From assembly GCA_903918555.1 (NCBI GenBank), contig CAIXEV010000622.1:1-6178 (forward strand): a DNA stretch of 6,178 bases, in the 5' to 3' direction. Positions 1 through 6,050 of this stretch are shown in pieces; positions within the stretch are counted from its first letter, which is position 1; every line of letters begins with the position of its first letter. This DNA comes from an uncultured bacterium (GTDB lineage Bacteria; Planctomycetota; Phycisphaerae; Phycisphaerales; SM1A02). Made by a program: the position numbers and the translations under genes. The notes below the pieces were generated by a model. That model worked only from the letters and a program-made list of their open reading frames with translations, did not search any database and was not told the DNA's origin.

Positions 1-677
1 CCGGCACGATGGTGGCGCTCGTCGGGCATTCCGGCGCGGGAAAGACGACGCTCTCGAACCTGGTCGCGCGCTTCCACGATCCGAGCGAGGGACGCATCAC
101 GCTCGATGGTTCGGACATCCGCGACATCGCGCTCGGCAGCTACCGGCGGCTGCTCGGGATCGTGGAGCAGGATGTCTTCCTGTTCGACGGCACGATCCGC
201 GAGAACATCGCCTACGCGCGTCCCGATGCGGACGACGCGGAGATCCTTCGCGCCGCGCAGGTCGCGCGCGCGGATGTGTTCATCGACAAGCTCGATGCCA
301 AGTTCGACACGCGGATCGGCGAACGCGGCGTCAAGCTGTCGGGCGGTGAACGCCAGCGTCTGGCGCTCGCCCGCGCCGTCCTCGCGGATCCGCGCATCCT
401 CATCCTCGATGAGGCCACGAGCAACCTCGACACGGAAAGCGAACGCCACATCCAGGCGGCGCTGCGGGAGATCCTGCGTGGACGCACGAGCTTCGTGATC
501 GCCCACCGCCTGAGCACCATCCAGGAGGCGGATCTCATCCTCGTGATGGAGGACGGCCGCGTGGTCGAGCGCGGCACGCACGACGAGCTCATGCGATCCA
601 GCGGTCGCTACGCGAACATGGTCGTGCTCCAGACCGACACACGCCGCGAACGCGAACCCCCACCCACCGGTACCTGA
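1..677 (+). CDS. ABC transporter ATP-binding domain, exporter type (5'-partial)
   Basis: This is the C-terminal nucleotide-binding domain of an ABC transporter, probably a fused membrane-plus-ATPase exporter of the MsbA/ABCB kind acting at the inner membrane. The reading frame is open at the left edge (first full codon at base 3), so the start and any membrane domain lie outside. Numbering from the first visible Met (base 9), all ATPase motifs are intact: Walker A GHSGAGKTT (6-14), Q-loop Gln54 followed by DVFLFDGTIRENI, which is typical of exporters, signature LSGGERQ (110-116), Walker B ILILDE (130-135), D-loop SNLD (138-141) and switch His166 in IAHRLST. A short Arg/Pro-rich tail follows the domain and ends at TGA 675-677. 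The next gene is convergent. The substrate cannot be told from this domain. Family assignment is secure; the exporter subtype is inferred from the Q-loop context. Confidence 0.95.
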   Translation, partial: GTMVALVGHSGAGKTTLSNLVARFHDPSEGRITLDGSDIRDIALGSYRRLLGIVEQDVFLFDGTIRENIAYARPDADDAEILRAAQVARADVFIDKLDAKFDTRIGERGVKLSGGERQRLALARAVLADPRILILDEATSNLDTESERHIQAALREILRGRTSFVIAHRLSTIQEADLILVMEDGRVVERGTHDELMRSSGRYANMVVLQTDTRREREPPPTGT

Positions 678-681
678 TCCG

Positions 682-698
682 CCGTCGGGACCCGGCGG
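682..698 (+). terminator. Possible weak hairpin after the ABC gene
   Basis: Four bases after the ABC gene stop codon, CCGTCG (682-687) can pair with CGGCGG (693-698) around a 5-nt loop, with one G-U pair in the + strand transcript. In the - strand transcript that pair becomes an A-C mismatch, so the fold favours + strand RNA. No T-run follows, so this is not a standard intrinsic terminator. It could be a weak terminator, a 3'-end stabiliser or chance in GC-rich DNA. Confidence 0.25.
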
Positions 699-887
699 TG
701 CCGACCCGTCCGTGTCCAAGACCCGTCGGTGCCCGACACGTGCCAGTCGGTGCCAGTGAGTGCACGACACGTGCCAGTCACCGGATCTCCACAGCGCCAG
801 TGCCCTCCCAACCTCGGCTTTTTCCGCGGATTGGCGCCCATCGCGGCGTGCCGTTCGGTGCCGTGATGTACCCGACACGTGCCAGTC
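696..887. repeat. Cluster of short dispersed repeats (CGACACGTGCCAGTC / GGTGCC)
   Basis: The space between the convergent genes holds three exact copies of CGACACGTGCCAGTC at 734-748, 765-779 and 873-887. Copies 1 and 3 share two further upstream bases (CC), and copies 2 and 3 share two further downstream bases (AC). Between them are smaller shared words: GGTGCC at 698-703 in part (CGGTGCC 696-702), 728-733, 749-754 and 857-862, GACCCGTC at 703-710 and 720-727, and GTGCCAGT at 750-757. Each main unit is centred on the palindrome CACGTG. Start-to-start spacing is 31 and 108 bases, so this is not a regular array. The 3' copy overlaps the stop codon of the membrane-protein gene. Sequence between copies, including a T5 run at 819-823, shows no gene. 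Short, GTGCCA/TGGCAC-rich intergenic repeats of this kind suggest a REP-like or small non-autonomous mobile sequence family, but that identity is inferred. Confidence 0.75.
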
Positions 888-1719
888 ACGACTGGAAGGG
901 TCCGCCGCACTCGCTGCACACCGTCGCGCCCGTGCGACGCGGGTACCCGCAGGCGGGGCAGGAGCCGCGGGACCAGTCCCGGCGGAACCGGCGGGTGAGG
1001 AACAGCACCGCCCACGGCCCGCACAGCCAGAACAGCGCGGTGGTGCCAACCAGAATCGACCAGAACGTGGGCAACGAGCAGTAGCAACTCTCGTTCCGGC
1101 GCGCGAGTGCGTAGAGGGGAATGGAGAGCGCCAGCTCGACCGCGGTGCCCGCGAGGATCCACCGCACGAATCGCTGCAGGCCATTCGGATCGCGCGTACT
1201 CCCCGATGACCACAGGACCACGCACCAGCACGCACCGGCCGCGATCCACACCAGCACCAGCGCCACCGCAACGATGCCGGGTTCACCCAGCAGCTCGAGA
1301 TGTTCAAACGAGGTCGACTGTCCCGGGTGCGCCACCGCCAGCAGCGCGCCCTGCAGCAAGGCGAACAAGAGCCCACCCGTCAGGAACAACGCCATGAAGA
1401 TGGCCGCAACCACGCTTGCACGCAGCGAGTGTCCGCTCGCCGAGAGACTCGGCCGTCCCACGAGCGGCGCGACGAACGCAACCTGGGTGCCGGCGATAGC
1501 CGCGGCAATGCCCACCAGCTCGAGCCCGACCACCGCATCGCCATGCCACGGGTGAAAGACACCCCACGCGCGCCGCACCGCCTCGAGCGCGTCGAGCGGA
1601 CCCTCCTCCGCAGCCACGAGCGGCACCACGATCAACGCCTGCAGGGCAACCGCCACCACGAACAGCACCGCGAACACGATGGCGAGCGCCGCCACCCGGT
1701 TGCGGCGCGGGAGGATCAC
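886..1719 (-). CDS. Six-helix membrane protein with C-terminal zinc ribbon, function unknown
   Basis: This 277-residue protein has no function I can name. It has about six hydrophobic membrane segments, near residues 9-36, 62-88, 101-130, 148-171, 183-205 and 219-242, then a basic stretch (RRFRRDW) and a C-terminal zinc ribbon with Cys254, Cys257, Cys268 and Cys271 (CPACGY and CSECGG). By the positive-inside rule the basic stretch and ribbon are probably cytoplasmic. Two further cysteines (Cys212, Cys214) sit in a loop before the last helix. The start chosen is GTG at 1719: its GTGA overlaps the stop codon of the upstream phosphoesterase gene, and GGAG lies 8 bases before it. The frame stays open to 2019, but that part runs inside the phosphoesterase gene and lacks membrane character. 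The stop TGA (888-886) lies within an intergenic repeat copy. CxxCGY...CxECG ribbons on membrane proteins are frequent in Planctomycetota. Confidence 0.85.
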   Translation of the reverse strand: MILPRRNRVAALAIVFAVLFVVAVALQALIVVPLVAAEEGPLDALEAVRRAWGVFHPWHGDAVVGLELVGIAAAIAGTQVAFVAPLVGRPSLSASGHSLRASVVAAIFMALFLTGGLLFALLQGALLAVAHPGQSTSFEHLELLGEPGIVAVALVLVWIAAGACWCVVLWSSGSTRDPNGLQRFVRWILAGTAVELALSIPLYALARRNESCYCSLPTFWSILVGTTALFWLCGPWAVLFLTRRFRRDWSRGSCPACGYPRRTGATVCSECGGPFQS

Positions 1720-2393
1720 CGCTGCAACTCCACGGGGCCGACCACCGTTCCATCCGCGATGGCGTAGACGTCGTTTCCCGCGGCCGGCGCGATGCGCAGG
1801 CCCCGCGTGAACTTCGAGAACGCGGGCAGCACCACCGTCCGCCGCGCGCGGTCGACGACGAACGCCGGCGCCTCGACGCTGCGTGCCCCACGCGCCACCG
1901 AAAGCACCGGATGCAGGTGGCCCGACACCGTCCAGCTCGCGGCCGCCACCGCCGGCGGCTCGTGCTCGAACCGCACCCCGCCCACGGAGAAACGAGCCCC
2001 CACGCGGTCCACCATCCACTCCGGCGGCAGCGCGCCGGAGCCGCGGTCGTGGTTCCCCTCGACCAAACGGATGGGCAGCATGATCCGCTCGCGAAAACGG
2101 GCGAAGCGCTCCATCTCGGCCTCGCCGATGCCGTCCGCGTGATGCGTGAGATCACCCACGACCACGATCACCTTCGCGCCCGCGCGCATGGCCGCGCGTC
2201 CGAGACGATCCAGCGTCTCCTCGTCGATACCGTCGGGGCTCGGAACCCCGAACCGGCGGTAGCTCTCGCTCTTGCCCACATGCAGGTCGGCCACGACCAG
2301 CGCCCGAGCGGCGCACAGGAACAACGCGCGCTCAGGCATGAGCTCGGCATCGATTCCGTCGAACGAGACCGCTGTGTTCGGCATCCGCCGCAT
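1716..2393 (-). CDS. pdeM: Ligase-associated DNA damage response endonuclease PdeM (MPE)
   Basis: This 225-residue protein is a binuclear metallophosphoesterase of the ligase-associated (PdeM/MPE) family. Characterised relatives are manganese-dependent endonucleases that cut single-stranded DNA, working with a helicase, an exonuclease and an ATP-dependent ligase in cytoplasmic DNA repair. The metal-site motifs appear in family order: DLH (Asp36, His38), GDLTHHADG (Asp81), EGNHD (Asn114, His115, Asp116), FEHEP (His144) and SGHLHP (His159, His161). Length is normal for the family and no metal ligand is visibly missing. It follows the helicase gene with a single base between stop and start, so the two are surely co-expressed. 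ATG 2393 is preferred because GGAGGAG lies 12 bases upstream; ATG 2384 (MPNTAV...) is a possible alternative nine bases later. The 3' end overlaps the GTG start of the zinc-ribbon membrane protein. A generic phosphodiesterase is the fallback, but the helicase neighbour makes the specific name likely. Confidence 0.9.
   Translation of the reverse strand: MRRMPNTAVSFDGIDAELMPERALFLCAARALVVADLHVGKSESYRRFGVPSPDGIDEETLDRLGRAAMRAGAKVIVVVGDLTHHADGIGEAEMERFARFRERIMLPIRLVEGNHDRGSGALPPEWMVDRVGARFSVGGVRFEHEPPAVAAASWTVSGHLHPVLSVARGARSVEAPAFVVDRARRTVVLPAFSKFTRGLRIAPAAGNDVYAIADGTVVGPVELQR
1728..1731 (-). promoter_or_regulatory. Ribosome binding site deciding the GTG start of the membrane protein
   Basis: GGAG on the - strand, 8 bases upstream of GTG 1719, lies inside the last codons of the phosphoesterase gene. 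With the GTGA stop/start overlap it supports translational coupling of the two genes and the short form of the membrane protein. Confidence 0.55.
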
Positions 2394-2394
2394 C

Positions 2395-4887
2395 CTACCG
2401 CGCCGCTCCTCCGCGCATGATCGCCTCCAGCCGCGCTAGCACCGACTCGGTGGAAAGCGTCGTCCCCAGCCGATCCGCCACGAGGGGGAGGCCGAGCGGC
2501 GTTGGGCGAGGCGGACGCGTGACCCGCAGCGGCCCGCGCGCCAGCGCGTCGAGCGTGCTTCCCAGCCGTCCGCCCTCGAACTGCCGCTCGATCACCTCGC
2601 GCTCCGACTGCCGCAGCAGCAGGTTGTGCGGATCGAACTCGCGGAGGACATCGAAGATCAGCCCAGCGCCCGCCTGCACCTGCCGCCCCGACCGCTCGGC
2701 ACCCGGGTACTTCTGGAACACCAGTCCCGCCACCCGCGCGATGTCGCGGAACTGCCGCTTCGAAAGCTCGCCGAGGTTCACCGCCTCGAGGAGATCGGCC
2801 GCAAGCGCCTCGCGCGAGAAGAGCGCAGGCGTCAGCAGCTCGCGGAAGGGATACGGAGCGGAACCCGCATCCGCGGGCGCCAGCAGCTCGATCCCGTAGT
2901 CGTTGATCGAGATCGCGAAGGTCGTCGCCCGCGCGCGCCCAAGCCGCAGCGCGAGCAGCACCGCGAGCCCCTCGTGCACCAGCCGCCCCTCGAACGGATA
3001 CACGAAGAGATGATGCCCGTCGGCCGTCGAGCAGCGTTCGACGAGCGTCTCGCCAGGCGCCGGCAGCGCCGAAAGCCGCATCTGCGTCTCGAGCACCGGC
3101 CGCACGAGCGCCATCTCGGGCCCGTCGAACACACCGCGCCGCGCCTCGTCGAGCGCGCGCCGCACCGACGCCGACAGCGCCGTCGACAGCGGAACGCGCG
3201 AGCCGTTCCACCGCGGCGTCGCGTCGGCGCGCTTCGTCCGCTTCACCCACGCGGTCATGTCACGGACGCGCACGAACTCGACGATGTCGCCCGCGAACAG
3301 AAACGCATCGCCCGGATGCAGCCGCGCGATGAAGCTCTCCTCGATCGACCCAAGCCGCCGCCCGCCGACGAGCGCCACCGAGATCGTCGCATCCGCCGCG
3401 ATCGTGCCGATATTCAGCCGGTGAAGCGCCGCCGACTTCTTCGACGCGATGCGATGGACGCCGTCCTCGCCGCGCGCGATGCGGTGGTACTGCGGATACC
3501 GCGACAGCGTGCGCCCGCCGTGCTCGGCGAGCGCCACGCACCAGTCGAACTCCTCGCGCGAAAGCCGCGCAAACGCCGCCGTCGTGCGCACCTCGTCGAA
3601 GAGCGCATCCGCCGCGAAACCGCCGCCGAGCGCGCAGGTCACGAGATGCTGCACAAGGCAATCAAGCGGCGCGTTCCAGCCGTGGCGCTCCTCGATCTCG
3701 CGCGCTTCGATCGCGCGGCGCGCCGCCGCGATCTCGACAAGTTCAAGTGCATGCGTCGGCACGCACATCACCTCGCAGCGCGCGCCCGGCCTGTGCCCCG
3801 ACCGCCCCGCGCGCTGGATCAAGCGCGCGATCCCCTTCGGCGACCCGACCTGCACCACGCGCTCGACCGGCGAGAAGTCGACGCCGAGATCAAGGCTCGA
3901 TGTCGCGACCACGATGCGCAGCCGCCCGTCCTTCAGCCCGCCCTCGATCTCCTCGCGCTGCTCGCGCTCGATCGATCCATGGTGCAGCGCGAGCACCTCG
4001 CGCCACTCGGGTTTCTCCCACGAAATCGCGGCAAACCAGCGCTCGGCCTGCGAACGCGTGTTCGTGAAGACAAGCGTCGGCCGCGCAGGATCAAGCCACG
4101 CGACGAGTGGCTTCAGCATCGTGAGCCCAAGATGCCCCGCCCACGGAAAGCGCTCGACCGAATCGGGCAACAGCCCTTCCACCGCGATTTCCCGCGGAAT
4201 CGCAGCATGCACGACCGACGCCACGCGCCCAACCCCGACCAGCGCCTGCGCGGCCTCGTCGACATTGCGCAAGGTCGCCGACAGCCCCCACACGCGCATC
4301 GCGGGCGCGAACGCGCGCAGCCGCGCAAGCGCCAGCTCGACCTGCACGCCGCGCTTCGACGCGAGCAATTCGTGCCACTCGTCGACCACGACCGCGCGCA
4401 CGCCGCCGAGCAACTCACGCGCGCGATCGTTCGCGAGCAACAGCGTCAGCGACTCAGGCGTCGTCACCAGCACATTCGGCAGTTTCTCCCGCTGCCGCGC
4501 CCGTTCGCGCGCAGCCGTGTCGCCCGTGCGCGAGCCGACCGTCACAGCGAGCCCGAGTTCGTCGACGGGCAGCCGCAACGCCAGCTCGATGTCGCGCGCC
4601 ACCGCACGCAGCGGCGTCACATAGACGACCGCGAGCCCATCGGCCGGTTCCCGCGCGAGTTCCTCGAGCGCCCCGAGATACGCCGCGTAGGTCTTGCCGC
4701 TTCCAGTCGGAACATGCACAAGCCCGCTCTCGCCGCGCGCAAAGCGCTCCCACGCCTCGCGCTGGAACGCGTGCGGCGTCCACCCGCGTGCGGCGAACCA
4801 CGCCTCGGCGACGCCGTGCGCCGGCACGACCGCCCGCGCAGGCGCGCGAGTCGATCGCTTCGAAGTGGTGCGCGCAGCCGACGGCAT
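2395..4887 (-). CDS. Ligase-associated DEXH-box helicase (Lhr-Core type)
   Basis: This 830-residue superfamily 2 helicase belongs to the Lhr-Core / ligase-associated group. Characterised relatives are ATP-driven 3'-to-5' translocases that unwind duplexes, including RNA:DNA hybrids, and are linked to DNA repair. RecA-like domain 1 (about 35-220) has a Q-motif-like PHAFQREAW (38-46), Walker A TGSGKT (61-66), TPLRA (91-95), TTPESL (142-147), motif II DEWH (169-172) within a DEWHELL...SKRGVQ stretch typical of this subfamily, and motif III SAT (203-205). Domain 2 (about 240-395) has VFTNTRSQAE (273-282), ATSSLDLGVDF (328-338) and motif VI QRAGRSGHR (358-366). The C-terminal half (about 400-830) fits the winged-helix and beta-barrel part of Lhr-Core. 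No separate long C-terminal extension of full-length Lhr is present, and all motifs look intact. ATG 4887 is the natural start, 38 bases after the lipoprotein gene, though no good ribosome binding site precedes it. The pdeM gene follows directly. Confidence 0.93.
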   Translation of the reverse strand: MPSAARTTSKRSTRAPARAVVPAHGVAEAWFAARGWTPHAFQREAWERFARGESGLVHVPTGSGKTYAAYLGALEELAREPADGLAVVYVTPLRAVARDIELALRLPVDELGLAVTVGSRTGDTAARERARQREKLPNVLVTTPESLTLLLANDRARELLGGVRAVVVDEWHELLASKRGVQVELALARLRAFAPAMRVWGLSATLRNVDEAAQALVGVGRVASVVHAAIPREIAVEGLLPDSVERFPWAGHLGLTMLKPLVAWLDPARPTLVFTNTRSQAERWFAAISWEKPEWREVLALHHGSIEREQREEIEGGLKDGRLRIVVATSSLDLGVDFSPVERVVQVGSPKGIARLIQRAGRSGHRPGARCEVMCVPTHALELVEIAAARRAIEAREIEERHGWNAPLDCLVQHLVTCALGGGFAADALFDEVRTTAAFARLSREEFDWCVALAEHGGRTLSRYPQYHRIARGEDGVHRIASKKSAALHRLNIGTIAADATISVALVGGRRLGSIEESFIARLHPGDAFLFAGDIVEFVRVRDMTAWVKRTKRADATPRWNGSRVPLSTALSASVRRALDEARRGVFDGPEMALVRPVLETQMRLSALPAPGETLVERCSTADGHHLFVYPFEGRLVHEGLAVLLALRLGRARATTFAISINDYGIELLAPADAGSAPYPFRELLTPALFSREALAADLLEAVNLGELSKRQFRDIARVAGLVFQKYPGAERSGRQVQAGAGLIFDVLREFDPHNLLLRQSEREVIERQFEGGRLGSTLDALARGPLRVTRPPRPTPLGLPLVADRLGTTLSTESVLARLEAIMRGGAAR
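2406..2412 (-). promoter_or_regulatory. Ribosome binding site for pdeM inside the helicase 3' end
   Basis: GGAGGAG on the - strand is formed by the final codons of the helicase (Met-Arg-Gly-Gly-Ala). It lies 12 bases before ATG 2393 and 21 before the alternative ATG 2384. The spacing is a little long for 2393 but clearly favours it. Confidence 0.5.
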
Positions 4888-4894
4888 GGACCCG

Positions 4895-4900
4895 AGTGTA
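4895..4900 (-). promoter_or_regulatory. Possible -10 element for a leaderless helicase transcript
   Basis: TACACT on the - strand resembles a -10 hexamer (TATAAT) and lies 7 bases before the helicase ATG. Transcription from it would begin at or next to the ATG, giving a leaderless message, which would fit the absence of a ribosome binding site. No convincing -35 box is seen at the right distance. A chance match is quite possible. Confidence 0.2.
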
Positions 4901-4926
4901 CGGCCGCGCCGCGCGACGCCGAACGC

Positions 4927-6048
4927 TCACTCCGCGGCCGCCGCAGGCCCGCGCTCGACCTCAAGGCGATACAGGACCTCCACCGCCCTGCTTCGTTCGC
5001 CCACCATCTCGGTCAGGCGCCGCGCGATCGGCACGATCGTGCGATCGCCCGAACCAAACAGCTCGAGGTGCCCGCCCTCCCACACGAAGCGCGGCGGTTC
5101 CCCGAGCGCCCGCCACAGCGACTCCTGCGTCGCCGTCGGCACCACGGCGTCGTTCGACGCCGTCACGAGCGCGATCGGCCCGCCGCGCAGCGACGCCGCG
5201 GCGCAGAGCGGATCGAGCCTGCACGCCGCCCCGAACGCGTCGATGAACGCCTGGTCGTCGATGGGAAGCCCTGCAAACAGCATCCCGCGCAGCGCGGTCT
5301 GGCTTGCGACATCGAGGAATCCCCCGCCTCCCGCGACGAACAGCGCCGCGTCGTACGGAATCCTTCCGGTCGCAGCGATCCCGACGCCCGCGATCGCGCC
5401 CATGCTCTCGCCGACGAAGAGAACTGGCTTGCCGCGCAGGTTGGGAAACCCCGACTGGAGCGAGACCAGCTGATAGCGCGCGACATCCGCCGTCGATCCG
5501 AGCAGCTCGTCGATCGCCGAACCAAGCGCGGTGCCGCGCTCGGCAAGCGGCTGCCCGCGCGTGGCGTCCATCGCCTCCTTCGCCCGGCCGACGAGCGGCG
5601 GCCACACGACAAGCACCGCCCAGTCGTCGCGGCAAAGCGCATCGACAAGGTGCGACGCCGAGTCCTTGCCAAGGATCCCAGGCACCACGATGCAGGTCCC
5701 GCGCAGCGCCACAGCGGGCTTCGCGTTGCCGCCAGCCCCAGACCTCTGCCGCCGATGCCGCGGCTCCACGGCGACGCCGTACTCGATCTTGTGGGGGGAT
5801 CCGCCGCGCTCGGTCGAGCCCGCCAGTTTCGCCGAGATCGCGTCTGCCATGAGCAGTCCGATCGTGTCGTCGTCGAGCATCGCGCCAACTCCGTCGGGCG
5901 ACGCCGATGTGTCCGAACCCCATGCGATCTTCACGTCGACCGGCTCGAACTTGCGCGGCGGCCCAAGCGCGAACTCCTGCGGCGCGTGCATCGTGCCGCA
6001 CGAGGCGAGCCACAATCCGGACAGCAACCCCAAGCACGCCGTGCGCAT
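4927..6048 (-). CDS. Putative lipoprotein with alpha/beta-hydrolase fold
   Basis: This 373-residue protein begins with a lipoprotein signal: MR, a hydrophobic stretch, and lipobox LASC with Cys17 as the lipidated residue, so it should be membrane-anchored outside the cytoplasm. After a low-complexity region (about 94-112, basic and Gly-rich) comes an alpha/beta-hydrolase core: a first strand and turn VVPGILGKDS (121-130), nucleophile elbow GESMG (Ser215), candidate acid Asp300 in ASNDAVVP and candidate base His327 in EGGHLELFG. These have the order and spacing of a Ser-Asp-His triad, so an esterase, lipase or peptidase-like activity is likely; the substrate is unknown. The N-terminal 90 residues before the core are not recognised. 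ATG 6048 has GGAGG five bases upstream and is two bases after the stop of the phosphatase gene. The helicase gene follows after 38 bases. The fold is inferred from motifs only. Confidence 0.8.
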   Translation of the reverse strand: MRTACLGLLSGLWLASCGTMHAPQEFALGPPRKFEPVDVKIAWGSDTSASPDGVGAMLDDDTIGLLMADAISAKLAGSTERGGSPHKIEYGVAVEPRHRRQRSGAGGNAKPAVALRGTCIVVPGILGKDSASHLVDALCRDDWAVLVVWPPLVGRAKEAMDATRGQPLAERGTALGSAIDELLGSTADVARYQLVSLQSGFPNLRGKPVLFVGESMGAIAGVGIAATGRIPYDAALFVAGGGGFLDVASQTALRGMLFAGLPIDDQAFIDAFGAACRLDPLCAAASLRGGPIALVTASNDAVVPTATQESLWRALGEPPRFVWEGGHLELFGSGDRTIVPIARRLTEMVGERSRAVEVLYRLEVERGPAAAAE

Positions 6049-6050
6049 CG

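Noticed and set aside
811..840. Intrinsic terminator at the T5 run (819-823)
   Set aside because: No stable GC-rich stem directly precedes the T-run on the + strand; the only pairing seen (794-799 with 832-837) spans it with a 32-base loop.
734..887. CRISPR array
   Set aside because: There are only three short (15-17 base) repeats with start-to-start spacings of 31 and 108 bases and no cas genes nearby.
608..1249. 213-codon - strand frame across the repeat region
   Set aside because: It crosses the end of the zinc-ribbon gene out of frame and translates the repeats into Thr/Gly/Cys-rich strings; this is repeat-derived coding noise.
1720..2019. N-terminal extension of the zinc-ribbon protein to an ATG at 2019
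   Set aside because: The extra 100 residues are Gly/Arg-rich, overlap the conserved part of pdeM and lack a start signal. The GTG at 1719 with GGAG and the GTGA overlap is better.
2168..3250. 360-codon - strand frame overlapping helicase and pdeM
   Set aside because: Arg/Ala/Gly low-complexity translation in an alternative frame of two confidently identified genes.
3449..4624. Long open frame of 391 codons on the + strand opposite the helicase
   Set aside because: It is Ser/Arg/Ala-rich with no recognisable motif and lies wholly antisense to a helicase with every motif intact. GC-rich codon bias keeps such shadow frames open.
1716..4887. Antiphage defence module of helicase plus nuclease
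   Set aside because: The DEWHELL...SKRGVQ helicase and the PdeM-type metal-site pattern fit the known ligase-associated DNA repair pair better, and no transposase, integrase or other defence gene is present.
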